Below are positions 11,340 to 22,873 of a stretch of 64,000 bases of DNA, one piece after another (position 1 is the first letter of the stretch; every line of letters starts with the position of its first letter). Origin of the DNA: Uloborus plumipes (taxonomy: Eukaryota; Arthropoda; Arachnida; Araneae; Uloboridae); NCBI GenBank assembly GCA_038373865.1, contig JAXGGA010001692.1, forward strand, positions 79,593-143,592, read 5' to 3'. A model generated the notes under the pieces. The model searched no databases. It was not told where the DNA came from and saw nothing but the letters and a program-made list of their open reading frames with translations. Made by a program: the position numbers and the translations under genes.

Positions 11340-12200
11340 TTTTCAGAATATTCGGCCATAAAAACGTTATTGCAAGCCATTTTTGCAATTGCTAGGGGAT
11401 GAGGTTTAGGCATGTTTCTTTATTAGGTTCGAAAAACGCAGTTTAAGACAACCTAGGTTAAGCCTTGAAAGAGCACGAGTCGGGGGCTCTCCCATTGTAA
11501 ATATTCGAAATTGATGTTCAAAAAACACCATAGTAGGGCCTCTTTGAAGATGTTAGGGGAATGAATGGTGGTTTTGGAACTTTTCACTAGCAGTTTTTTG
11601 ATGTGGAAATTCCAAAAGCAAAATGCATAACTATCTGAGATAATCTTAGGAAGAATGGGGTTTGGTCGCTCTCAACCGCCATTTTTTCAAAATTGATGTC
11701 TAAACAACGCAATAGCATCTTTGATGATGTTAGAGAAAAGTATAATGTTCGGTTTTCTCCTCTGAATGTTTTTTGTCGAAATTAAAGATCTCAAAACTCA
11801 ATTTTAAACGATTTTCGAGACCTTCCCTCCAACATTTCTTGAAATTAAAGTCCATTTACCGGTAGCCTTAGCGATAGGATTCATGTACTATGCACCAGCA
11901 GTTTTTCGTAATTTAAGCTCCAAAAACGAAATTTTAGACCTTTTATCATTATTTGGTGTGTGTGTGTGGGGGGGGGGGGGGGCTTCTTTTTAAGTTTTTG
12001 AAATTAACGTTTTAAAAATAAAACTGTAGGCCATAATCGATAATAGGGCTTGTTTTTCTCCTCCGGAAATTTTTGGAAACTCATGTTCCAAAAACCAAAC
12101 ATTAGACGATCTTCAATGAGGAGATTCAGACTTTCTGTCGGTATTTTTTAAAACTTGAAGCTCTACAACTGTAATTCCTTTTTAACTTAAACGCCGAAAA
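11340..12200. repeat. Diverged tandem repeats of about 150 bp
   Basis: The stretch repeats a loose cassette: AAATTgATGTtCaAAAAACaa, then an AATTTTAGACC-type phrase, then ATCTTCAATGATGTTAGGG and a T-rich CTCCTCCGGAA-type block. At least five degenerate units are visible. A related cassette occurs at 48410-48750. A 14-base poly-G tract lies near 11969-11982. Non-coding, origin unknown. Confidence 0.5.
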
Positions 12201-12250
12201 AAAGAGAGGGATTAGGTTCGGATATCCTTCCATTTTCTTTGCTACTTTTT

Positions 12251-13302
12251 AGCCTACTTTCCCGTTAAAAATAAAAGAAAGACGAAAAAAGTATTAAAAG
12301 TAGCTTAATGCATCGAAAAAATATCGCCAAGTCCAAAAAATATCGCCAAGTTAAAAAAATAAAGAGGTAAAATGAATATCGAAAAATTAAAAATTTGAAA
12401 GTAGGGTATTGAGATGGGGAATTTGTGTGTCGGTCGGTCTGTCGGTCGGTCGGTCGGTCTGTCTGTCCCCCCCTAATAACTTTTGAATGAACATTCCGAT
12501 TTGGACAAACTTTTTTTTGTTGGAAAGATCTCGGCGAGTACAGCTCATTCCCATATTTGATTTTTTGATTTGAACAATTTTTGGTTCAACTTTGAGCCGT
12601 TCAAATAACCGGTCCCGCGATACTAACTTTTTAATGAACAGTCCGATTTGAACAAACTTTTTTTTGTTGGAAAGAACTTTTCAAGGATACTTCATTCCCG
12701 TATTTACATTTCCGATTTGAACAATTTTTCATTCAACATTGAACCGCTCAAGCAAGCTGTCACCCCTAATACCTTTTGAGTAAACAGTCCGAAAAAAAAT
12801 GACTGACTGTGCTGACGATTTTTTGTTTATTTATTCATTTGTTTTATTGAATTTATTATTATTATTATTATTATTTTTGGCAGACGATTTTTTTTGTAAC
12901 AAAAATGTTTCATTCACTAGGGCATTTTATTCTTTATTTATATTTAACAACTGGCAACGGATTAAAAGTGAAATTCGAGACATTTTATCAACGGACGAGT
13001 TTTTTTTTCTTTTTTTTTTCTTTCTTTGATAAAATGTGTTTTGATGTACTTTGTACTTTTAATTTTTTTTTGAAAACAATTGAGGAATTTTTCTACGGAA
13101 GAACTGTAACAGTTACATTCTTTAAAAGGTGCGACAAAACTTTATTTATTCATTTATTTACTTTTTATGTGTCTATTTCATCTGATGAGAGAGGTATATT
13201 TTGCTTTTAAAGGTATGTTTGACATAATTTTTAGTCTTAGATAATCAAGAGAATAATGATCAGATACTAGAATGCCGATGTCGATGTACGGGAAAGTAGG
13301 CT
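12251..13302. mobile_element. Repeat element with AGCCTACTTTCCCGT termini
   Basis: It begins AGCCTACTTTCCCGTTAAAA at 12251 and ends ACGGGAAAGTAGGCT at 13302 (inverted). Its first 350 bp are nearly identical to 57140-57530. It carries a (TCGG/TCTG)n microsatellite at about 12430-12468 and repeated phrases CCGATTTGGACAAACTTTTT and TTGTTGGAAAGA. No transposase recognised; no clear target duplication. Confidence 0.55.
12430..12468. repeat. TCGG/TCTG microsatellite
   Basis: Tandem GTCG, GTCT units followed by a C tract. A shorter, re-arranged version sits in the second copy of the element near 57355-57392. Confidence 0.85.
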
Positions 13303-13591
13303 CGTTTAGTTCTTGACAGAACTTCTTTTTTTAAAATATTTTTATTTCAAATCACAAAATGTAGAAAATAGAAAAAGATTTTTCAGTTAATTATTTTGGT
13401 TTTCTATACTGAAGTTCTTAATTTCCTTCCAGTGCCTTCATTGGTTAGAAGTACAGAAGTTTGTGGCTTTAGTATAAGTTTTTTTTTTTTTTTTTTTTGA
13501 TTAATTTGTTTATTTTGCAAAGATACCCTTATACCCTTCGGTCACTTTTTCCTGTTTATTTTTTTTCTCTTTCTTACTCCCTTTTATTTTA

Positions 13592-14256
13592 AGGCTACAG
13601 TGTACAAATAAAATTGATTTTTTCAATTATTGATTTATATGTCTAAAACTTTGTGTGCTTGTATTATTGTATATTTACTACATCTAAAAGCATAAAAAAC
13701 ACAAATTTGTGCAAAAACAATGAATACTTTTTTTTCAAATTTCAAATTTAAATATTTTTTTAACAAAATTTCAAAATGTTCCAGGCGTCGCAATTTTTTT
13801 TCAAACTTTGAATTTCCACTTAATTTTCAATCATTAGGCATGATTGCTTAAAACAATGTATTACATGCAATGTTTAATGTGATAGTTTATAAAAGATGGC
13901 TGAAAATGAAAATTCATATGATTTTTTCAACTGAATATTTTTATTTTCAGCCATCTTTTATAAATTATCTCATAAAACATTGCATATAATGCATTGTTTT
14001 GTGCCATCATGCCTAATGAATGAAAATTAAGAGGAAATTCCAAGTTTGAAAAAAAATTGCGACGCCTGGAACATTTTGAAATTTTGTTAAAAAAATATTT
14101 AAATTTGAAATTTGAAAAAAGTATTCATTGTTTTTGCACTAATTTGTGTTTTTTATGCTTTCAGATGTCGTAAATATACAATAATACAAGCACACAAAGT
14201 TTTAGACATATAAATCAATAATTGAAAAAATCAATTTTATTTGTCCACTGTAGCCT
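13592..14256. mobile_element. Fold-back MITE, near-perfect 665-bp palindrome
   Basis: The left arm begins AGGCTACAGTGTACAAATAA at 13592. The right arm ends TTTGTCCACTGTAGCCT at 14256, with TA on both sides (13590-13591, 14257-14258). The arms are about 320 bp and almost fully complementary, meeting near 13925. The two arms would pair into one long hairpin. No coding capacity. Confidence 0.85.
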
Positions 14257-14336
14257 TAGTACCATTTTATATTGTTTATAATCTGTTTTAACATTTCATC
14301 TGTTCTCTTGTTTCTCGAGCATGTTTCTCAGAAACT

Positions 14337-14522
14337 CAGTGGCGGGCTAATCATGTCGCAATTGCCCCCCCCCCCCCCGGCCATAGGGGTTTTTTATGGA
14401 ATAGATTCAAAAAAAAAAAAAAAAAAAGCATATGAAAAATATTTTATATAATTCGGTTTTTGACAGAAAGGAGCTTTAAAAATTTCATAATGACGATCCT
14501 TCAATCCTGTAGTTCGCCACTG
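14337..14522. mobile_element. Short hAT-like MITE
   Basis: CAGTGGCGGGCTAA at 14337 and TAGTTCGCCACTG at 14522 are inverted, with a 14-base C tract near the left end. Flanks do not give a clean 8-bp duplication, so confidence is limited. Confidence 0.4.
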
Positions 14523-14961
14523 CGAAATATCATGATTTTCCATAACAAATCCTCGAAATTAAAATTATTTTGATTTTGATGATCAGACGCTCTGTGATTT
14601 GAAGCCCCCTGCTTTGCTGAGGCCCCGCTCTCGTGCCTCATGTGCCTATACATGTACAATGAAAGATTTAATTGAAAACAATGCCTTGGTTTCTTGGAAA
14701 TTGTAGAAGAGGGGAAGCGGTCTTTTATTAGTAAGAATTTACCCACTCTCCCCTAGACTTTAAGAAAGACAACTTGTGCGTATTTGTTATTTCATTGGAT
14801 TCAAAGCGTAGTATGTATTGAGTTATTAATGACTTGGAATCTTTTCTGACACCACAGAAAATTTTTTAATGTCGTTAATGCTTAAGGATTTCAAGTCCAA
14901 TTTGTCATAGGGGGAGCTTAAGCCCCCAAAGCCCCCTCCTGGATGCGCGCCTGACGGCACC

Positions 14962-15868
14962 GGGTATATATTATTTTCACGGCGTAGGATTTCCTCTTCG
15001 TTTTAAATGGCATAAAATTCAATCAATTATCTCGGCGAGTATAATAATTACACAAGTATAACCAAATATAAGTGGGAAAAATAAAAATGGATGTGGGGCC
15101 ACATACGAAACGCTGGTTGGAAATTCTGATTAAAATAATGATTACTATCATTTTCTTTCATATTGCTTGTATTTGTTCAATTATTTTTAAAAAAAAATTT
15201 CCCTCTTGGCACAATGGCCAAACTCAGAGGTTGCCTAAGTCCAGACCTTCACAGAATCCCTTCTGAAAATTACTAACTTTGCATCCCCCCCCCCCTCAAT
15301 AAAAATAAAATAATAATAATCTTTTTTTTTTAAAAAAAAGAATGTTTTTCTTCTTTTTTTCGAACTCATTTCTTCAAATTTATTTATTCATTCTTCTGTA
15401 TATTTTTTTGACAGTTTTGTCTAGTTTTCATTAGGTTATTGGGTGTTTCCATGTCAATTCAACCGCACCCCAACACCCACCATCTCCGATTTTGATGAAA
15501 CTTGGTATACTTCCTTCCTTTGTATACATAAGCAACTCCTTAAATTTTTTTCTTTCTATCTCAATGCAAATTTTACATTTTAGTCGTTTTGGAGGCACAT
15601 AAACTGAGCTGATGTTGTTAATGAAAAAAAATTGTACCTGAGTAATGGTTTAATGTTTTTAAATTTTTTTGCAGAAAATGTGAAGACTTTGAGCATATAA
15701 ATAAAAAATATTCCGATAGTCCATATGAATTTTTTAAAAAAATTTCAAAGTTGAAAATTTTGAATTTTTTTTGTCAAAAAAAGGCTTTGTCAAAATTTCA
15801 ACATGAGGGTCGTCTTTAAAAATCATAATTTTTTTTTACATGATCATGAATATGTACCCTGATTTATC
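14962..15868. other. No gene; AT-rich sequence with a transposon-like left end at about 15440
   Basis: At 15437-15510 the text TTATTGGGTGTTTCCATGTC, then TCAACC and GATTTTGATGAAACTTGG, resembles 18072-18142 and, more loosely, the ends of the palindrome at 45584-48401. It is probably a related repeat end. The rest has no recognisable content. Confidence 0.35.
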
Positions 15869-16050
15869 CAGGGACGTCATTTCAAGTTTTTCCAGGGGGG
15901 GGGGACAAATTGTGAAAACACAACGCAATTTCATCGGAAAACAGCAAAAACCACGCCCACTTATATGTAAATACATTGATTTCTCAAAGTCAGGGGGGGG
16001 GGGGCAATTGACCCTGACTTTGACCCCCCCCCCCCTAAATGACGGGCCTG
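15869..16050. mobile_element. Small hAT-like MITE with poly-G/poly-C subtermini
   Basis: CAGGGACGTCATTTCAAG at 15869 and TAAATGACGGGCCTG ending at 16050 are inverted. Each has a tract of 9-13 G or C just inside. Open frames on both strands here result only from the palindromic layout. No clean target duplication. Confidence 0.5.
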
Positions 16051-17441
16051 CCATGGAGCTTTCTTTTCCTTGTATATATTTGTCTAATTTCAAGAAATTT
16101 CCACGTTAAGCTTGTAAAAAGGTAAAAAGTTAAATTTTAGACTAATGTTTTTGAAATAAATGGTCATCAATATGACAAATTTAACTGTAATTAAATACAA
16201 GGGTCTAAATTTTCTTAACCTTGGTCCATTAGAACACATCTTCCTGGGTATTTTGAGAAAAATAGATGTGAATTGATTATTTCAGATAGTGCATAGGTCA
16301 CATATTTAATGAAATTCAGTTGGCAGTGGTTTTGATATATTTCGATGTAGAAAAATTTATTGGAGTAGAAGGGAAATCTATCTATTCATGTTTAATTTCC
16401 ATATTTAATGTGTAAAATTATTTATTATTCAAAATAATTTAATATTTTATCAGATTTAACCATGTCGGTACCATGAACTTCATACTTGGGGTTTTTCTTC
16501 TCATTAGTGTGCAGCCACATTTCTCTAAGAGGTCCACCGACCCCTGAAGGTCCCCAAGCTCATACCGGGGAGTCCGCAACGCTAGCCAGCTGAAAATTGT
16601 GAAAAAAAAAAGGTTAAATAATAGCAATTGACTCAGTCACAACATGTGAGGTGGAAAGTTTCCTACGAAGAAGAAAATTAGTTGTGTCATTTTTAGTGTC
16701 TTCTTCACTCTGAACTCGGAGATTTAATATACAAAGAGCTGAAACTTTTTGTCTCATATTGTACAGCTTATTTGTGAGGTCAAACAATTTCTACGCTTTG
16801 TAACATAAAAATGTTGCAAAAATAAATTGCCTTAAGAGTATTGGACCAACTTTGAGGTTGAAGATTTCAATGCTCACCCTGAAAATCTGAGATATCATAA
16901 AAATTAAGAAATAACTTCATTCATCCATAGATTCATGTGGAAAGACAAGCTACAAGTGTCTTTCCACATGTAGCTTGTGGAACATAGTACTTGTATGTAC
17001 ATAGTGACATACAAGAAAAGACCTGCTGAATATTTTTCAAAGTATAAATATGTTCATTGTTTGTAAAAACAGTAAAACAATACAAGTATTTTACTTCTTG
17101 AGTAATTAAGCATACTAGTTTATTTCCGTAGTGTTAAAGTCAGAATATATCATAGCTATAGACAACTTACACACTGATTTATAACTTTGTTTTTACTTCC
17201 CTGGCCCAAATAGTAATGCTAAGTAAAGAAAGCTAGACAGCAACTCTAAACAATATGTAGAAAAGATTAAAGAAATGTAGAATCACGTAAATATACACAT
17301 TAAAAAAATGATTATAATGTATCATATCAAGTTTTTTTATGGGGGATTAGCCAAGCTGTTGTGCTTTAAGGTGGTGGGTTTGTGGTGGCCTGGACTTCAA
17401 GAACCTCTGTTGTAGAGTATAATATTTTTTTTATTTTTCAG
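16051..17441. other. Upstream intron sequence of the ADAMTS gene with a hairpin cluster
   Basis: No exon is visible before 17442. A 14-bp perfect stem lies at 16934-16970 and further inverted CTTGTATGT/ACATACAAG words follow to 17015. A minus-strand open stretch at 16439-16627 is unlike anything I know. Confidence 0.4.
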
Positions 17442-17566
17442 TTTAGGAATACCTGAAAATTGTCACCGCAACAATGTTGTCCTTACCTGTGAATGTAATC
17501 AAGCACACTATGGCTACACAGTTTTTTATAAAGTTGCATTAAACATCACAAGCTTACACTTAATAG
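17442..17566 (+). CDS. ADAMTS9/20/GON-1-like protein, GON-domain exon (partial gene)
   Basis: This internal exon encodes 41 full codons of a GON domain, the C-terminal module of the secreted metalloproteases ADAMTS9, ADAMTS20 and nematode GON-1. These act on the extracellular matrix and, through the GON module, in secretory traffic. The exon follows a pyrimidine-rich acceptor (TTATTTTTCAG) and stops at a GTATAT donor at 17567. It starts one base into the frame and ends with one base of a Gly codon completed by the exon at 25114. Visible features are the IPENCH start and the TCEC cysteines, then a Y/F-rich strand and an N-glycosylation sequon NIT. These match the position of NPxECP and CQC in family members as I know them. 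An alternative acceptor TTTAG five bases later is possible. Protease, thrombospondin repeats and the first half of the GON domain must lie upstream and were not found in the window. Confidence 0.85.
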
Positions 17567-18244
17567 GTATATGATTTAGTTTATTTTTAATGAAACCGAT
17601 TATACTGTGTTATATATGGCTTAGGGAAAACCTGGAATACCCAGGAAGTTCAAAATCTTCCTCAAATTTTGAAAAATTCTCATGTGAAAAGAGAATTTTT
17701 CACATAAAACCTGATTTTTTTTATACATCCTCAAAATTAAAATATCAATGTTACAGTGTTCCTATGTTGTCCTATAAATCTGAAGAAAGTCCTATTTTCA
17801 CCCTATATTTTTTAGTCTCTGCTTCCTTACATCATCTGTTTGCCCCCAGAAACTATAATTTCTGATGAAAAAGGTTTTTTTTTTTTTGAAACATGCCAGC
17901 TCTAAACTGGTGCTTTGTTGAAAATTGGGTCTTCTGTTTGAAATTTCAATATTTTTGCAGCCTGTAAAGATTTTAGTTATTTTAGAAGTTCATAGTTATT
18001 GTACATATGCTACCTTAACTCTACTAATTTTTTCCTTTATTTCAATAATTTATTCTTTCTTAACTTAATTTTAGTTATTGGGCCAAATCAACCAAAAAAT
18101 GGGATTTAACACCTATAGTCTTGAGTTTTGATGAAACTTGTCATGTTTGTTCCTCCTATGTGTTTAAGAAAGCAGACAAAATATTTTTAACGAATCTCAA
18201 GTAGTTCAGGTTTTTCAACCTGTTAAATTTTTTGGGATGTCAAG

Positions 18245-21200
18245 CAGAGCATTTTTTAAGGATTTTTCACTGGGCGACACGGGGCGGTTGTCTGTGATTA
18301 AATGTGACTGTGGGGGGGGGGGGGGGGGAGAGGAAAAACCCAAAATAGATAAAAAAAATTTGCAAAAAAAACATTTATTTTTAATATTTTAAATAATATT
18401 TCAAAAAAAAAGTTGGAAAATTTTACCCAACATTTGTAAAACCCAAATTCATAACAAAATTACCCAATATTTGTACATTAGGGTGGGCCCAAAAAACACT
18501 TTTTTTTATTTCGAATTTGTAATAGCGCTGAAAAGTTGCGAATTATGAAGACAAAAAGAAGGAAAAAAAAAATCGAAATCGGTTGATATCTTCCGATCGC
18601 GCATAAGACCTAAAATTTGACAAAAAATAAAAAAAACTTCATTTTCGCGAATTTTTTTTTTAAATTTTTGAATTGGATGTTTTCGAAATGTAATACTAGT
18701 GCGGAAAAGTAGCTAATTGTAAAGACAAAAAGAAGGAAAAAAAATTATCGAAATCCATTGATATCTTCCGATCGCGCATAAGGCCTAAAATTTGACAAAA
18801 TATGAAAAAAACTTCATTTTTTCGATTTTTTTGAAAAAATTTTGAATGAAATGTTTTCATAATTTTTTCGCGCGGAAAAGCTTATAAATTTGAAGACAAA
18901 ACGAGGGATAAAAAGGAGGGAAAAAAATTATCAAAATCGATTAATATCTTCCGTTCGTGCCTAGGGCCTAAACTTTAACAAAATACGAAAAAACATCATT
19001 TTTGCGATTTTTTGTTTAATTTTTTGAATTTGATGTTTTCGTAATGCAATAGTTTGTAACGTTTACTAATATAGCCTTAAACCATTGTGCTTTGATTTTG
19101 TTTTGGTCAGTTAATATCTTCCGGTTGCGCATTAACCCCAAAATTACCCAAAATAATAATAAAAAAAAGTAACATTTTTACGCGTTTTTGGTTTTTGATG
19201 AAAATTTTTTTGTGAAACAACCGTAGTATTTTTTGAGACAGACTGACAATAAGATAGAAAAACAAACTACCACAGGTTCAGTCGATGTTATCCAGTTGCG
19301 AAAATATTTAGGAACTCTCATGCGCAGACGTCGGGCAGCAATCCAGGCAACGTCGCTCGCCTGGCTACGGCTCTCTTCCACTCCATTGCCGCCTTCCTAG
19401 GACCATGTCAGCTGTCTGCCTATATTGTTTTTTCAGTTTGCGCTTCTATGTAGTTATCGCAGTGTACTATTATTTAGTTCAATCTAGCTGTTTTGATTTT
19501 GAAAATCTTGTAGTCTTCTGTAATGATGTAGTTTCCTGCTGTGTGTGGACTCTGTGATTTAACAGAAAGTTATGTAATAACAAGACAAATATTTGGCTTC
19601 CCCACTTTTGGCACTCCAAAGAACTGCCATCAACCTAACTGCCTACTGGCGAAGACACCATTATTAATTTCTAGTGCCAAATTTAACCTTCCTTGAGTAC
19701 GGCACCTAATGATGTCCTTGCCAGTGGACGGCTTGTTTGATGGCAGTTCTTTTGGAGTACCAAAAGTGGGGTAGCCAAATATTTGTCTTGTTGTTAGAGT
19801 ATTTGTCTTGTTATTTGGCTCGTCCATTGTACAACTTTTTCGTTAAATCACCGAGTTCAGACAAAGCAGAAAACTACATCATTACAGAAGACTATAAGAA
19901 TTTCAAAATGAAAACAGATAGATTGAACTAAATAATAGTACATCGCGATTGCTACATAGAAACGTAGACTGAAAAAACAATATAGGCAGACAGCTGACGT
20001 AGTCCTAGGAAGGCGGCGATGGAGTGGAAGAGAGCCGTTGCCAACCGAGCGACGTTGCCAACCGAGCGACGTTGCCTGCCGACGTCTACGCATGAGAGTT
20101 TCTAAGGCTTTTCGCAACTGAATAATATCGACTGAACCTCTGGTAGTTTGTTTTTATTATTGTCAGTCTGTCTTAAAAAATAATACGGTTATTTCACAAA
20201 AAATTATTCATCAAAAACCAAAAACGTGTAAAAATGTAACTTTTTTTTAATTATTATTTTGGGTAAATTTGGGGTTAATGAGTGACCAGAAGATATTAAC
20301 TGACCAAAACAAAATCAAAACACAATGTTTTAAGGCTATATTAGCAAATGTTACAAGTATTGCACTACGAAAACATCTAATTCAAAAAATTAAACACAAA
20401 GTCGCAAAAATGATGTTTTTTCATATTTTGTCAAAGTTTAGGCCCTAGACACGACCGGAAGATATAAATCGATTTCGATAATTTTTTTTCCTCCTTTTTA
20501 TCCCTCTTTTTGTCTTCATAATTATAAACTTTTCCGCGCGAAAAAATTATGGAAACATTTCATTCGAAATTTTTTCAAAAAAAATCGCAAAAAAGAAGTT
20601 TTTTTCATTTTTTGTCAAATTTTAGGCCTTATGCGCGATCAGAAGATATCAATGGATTTCGATAATTTTTTTTTCCTTCTTTTTGTCCTTACAATTAGCT
20701 ACTTTTGCGCACTGTTACATTTCGAAAACATCAAATTCAAAAATTAAAAAAAAAATCGCAAAAATGAAGTTTTTTCATTTTTTGTCAAACTTTAGGGCTT
20801 ATGCGCGATCGGAAGATATCAATGGATTTCGATAATTTTTTTTCCTTCTTTTTGTCCTTACAATTAGCTACTTTTGCGCACTGTTACATTTCGAAAACAT
20901 CAAATTCAAAAATTAAAAAAAAAATCGCGAAAATGAAGTTTTTTCATTTTTTGTCAAACTTTAGGGCTTATGCGCGATCGGAAGGTATCAACCGATTTCG
21001 ATAATTTTTTTTCCTTCTTTTTGTCTTCATAATTCGCAACTTTTCCGCGCTATTACAAATTCGAAATAAAAAAAAAGTGTTTTTTTGGCGGCCCACCCTA
21101 ATGTACACGTGTTACTCTTTTCTTGTAGTTTTTTGCAAAAAGTACAAAAAAAAAAAAAACTGTGCAAAGAATTGTGAAAAATATAAATAAATTAATAAAA

Positions 21201-21494
21201 CACTACTACATGTAAAAAAGAACCACTATAGATAATCACGAATAAAGCAAATACTTATCCGGTCTCTTGAAATTTCATGGCCAATTATAAAAGAATGCAA
21301 TTTGGAGAAGCGGTGGAGGCTTTTTGGAAGGGGAAAAAAGAGAAAGAAAGAATTCCGTTTACGAAAACATGGAGTGACCAAATGTTGGATTTTACAATGT
21401 CGCCCAGTGACTCTGTTTTGCATTTTCTAGGCGACAAATTTTCTTCACTAGGCGACATTAGTGTCGCCTGGTCCCTATGTTAAAAAATGCTCTG
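18245..21494. mobile_element. hAT-type element with 8-bp TSD, hosting a fold-back element
   Basis: CAGAGCATTTTTTAA at 18245 and TTAAAAAATGCTCTG ending at 21494 are perfect inverted ends. The 8-bp duplication ATGTCAAG flanks them (18237-18244 and 21495-21502). The subterminal GGGCGACAC word recurs inverted near 21465 (GTGTCGCC), and CACTGGGCGACA-type words repeat. Without the 2.6-kb insertion at 18478-21101 the element is about 620 bp and non-coding. Confidence 0.85.
18478..21101. mobile_element. Giant fold-back element, 2.6 kb
   Basis: It begins TTAGGGTGGGCCC at 18478 and ends GGCCCACCCTAA at 21101. TGTACA occurs on both outer sides (18472-18477, 21102-21107) and is either a 6-bp duplication or part of the arms. 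The two arms, over 1.2 kb each, are reverse complements almost to the centre near 19740. Each outer arm contains three or four diverged copies of a roughly 170-bp unit with the phrases GAAGACAAAAAGAAGG, GATATCTTCCGATCGCGC and AAAACTTCATTTTT. No protein is encoded. Confidence 0.85.
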
Positions 21495-22350
21495 ATGTCA
21501 AGATTTTTTACAATCAGACTAAAGAAACTGCAATTTGTTCTGTTATGAAAAACATAATATAGAAAAGTCATTGTTTAAAAGGCAGTGTTGATAGATTTAC
21601 AAGAATAATTTAATGGGCCAGAAGTCATAAAAAAAGTATTTAAATCATTAAGTGCCTTTACTTAGTTCAGAAAACATGCTGAAATAATGAAACGTTTTAA
21701 ACTAAATTTAGGATTCTATACTAAGTGGAATATCACTCATAATTTAAAAAGAGAACCAAGTGTATTATTATCATTGTTATTGAACTGAAAGATATGTTCT
21801 ACTTAATTAAAGAAAAGAGAATGCTAGTTTTCTCACTCTGTAACATTTTACTTTAAGATCAAAAATAATATGAAAAATATTTTCATTTCTCAACACTATA
21901 AATTTAAATAGATTGAAATGAAAACATATATTTTACCATTGAAAAAATGAAAAAGAAACATTAAATAGTATAACAAAGATTACACACTGCCCCCTTAATG
22001 AGGAATTAAGGTGAAATTGATCATTTAGTGGAAGTTTCTACAAGATCTAGTCAATATTACGGGGAAAAATAAAAAAATTTCTATGTACCCATAAAACTAT
22101 CAGGATTAACAATTATTGTTTTTTTTTTTTTTTCATTTTTAAAAATTTAATTTACTTTCAGTAGTAGTTAACAAATGAGATTTTGCCTTTTCTTTCTTTT
22201 TTGACATTGAATTGGTTCTTGTAATCCCAAAATATGCAAGTGCAATTTTATTTTGTCCATTTTATACTTTAAATACTGTTTTTTCATTTGGGGTTGTGCT
22301 GGAGGGGGGGGGGGAGAAATTGATATGCATGTACTTTTTCTAATTCTGTA

Positions 22351-22381
22351 ATCTTTTAGATGAAAATGCCATCTAAAAGAT
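22351..22381. other. Perfect 12-bp hairpin
   Basis: ATCTTTTAGATG, a 7-base loop, then CATCTAAAAGAT. Function unknown. Confidence 0.6.
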
Positions 22382-22642
22382 TTTGCCTGACTTTTCAAAA
22401 ACAAATAACATAAAATTTAAGCAATAATGTGGGAAAGAACTGCTACCTCAATAGAAAAAGTGAGCTGCAGTGTGAGTTATATTAATAAATCGCTATTCTT
22501 AATTGTTAAAGATTGTATTTTAAATATTTTTACAACTTTATTTAAAATTTAATCCTTTAAGAACCTTGATTGCATCGAGGCATTTGTTGATTGCATTTGT
22601 CGAAAACATTTTTAAACATGAAAAAAAAAATACATATCTTAA

Positions 22643-22873
22643 CCTTTTAGATTCGCGCTGCTCATATAGAAATTTTTCTTTCGACCCAGGTAGTACGACA
22701 CTTGAACCACACAGATTTCTTTTCCATTGAAAAGAGAAGGTATAAACTCGTACCAGACGCATGAAACCTTGAAAAAATCCCCAGCTCCAAAGGGTTCGAG
22801 TGAAAGTTTCAACCCTGTCCTCCAAAGAAAAAAAACTTATGGTACAACATGTGTACCGCCCGGTTCCTAAAGG
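22643..22873. mobile_element. TTAA-flanked MITE, copy 1 (piggyBac-like)
   Basis: CCTTTTAGATTCG at the left and GGTTCCTAAAGG at the right lie between TTAA (22639-22642) and TTAA (22874-22877). The body, with CTTTCGACCCAGGTAGTACG and AAGGTATAAACTCGTACCAG, is over 85% identical by eye to 32509-32733. The TTAA target points to piggyBac-type mobilisation. Confidence 0.75.

Larger units (their letters stand above)
10753..14953. mobile_element. Pair of hAT-like termini enclosing a composite region
   Basis: The left end is CAGGGGCGCACCCAGGATTT at 10753, followed by a GGGGGAGC word. The right end is CCTCCTGGATGCGCGCCTG at 14953, preceded by GGGGGAGC in the same orientation. The termini match as imperfect inverted repeats. 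The 8 bp outside (TTCCGCTC and ACGGCACC) do not match, so these may be ends of two copies or the duplication has decayed. Several other repeats sit inside. Confidence 0.45.

Noticed and set aside
10753..14953. A single intact hAT element with target duplication
   Set aside because: The 8 bp on either side (TTCCGCTC and ACGGCACC) differ, so I only report paired hAT-like termini.
15836..16109. Mirror-image open frames on both strands
   Set aside because: Produced by the inverted repeats and G/C tracts of a small hAT-like MITE.
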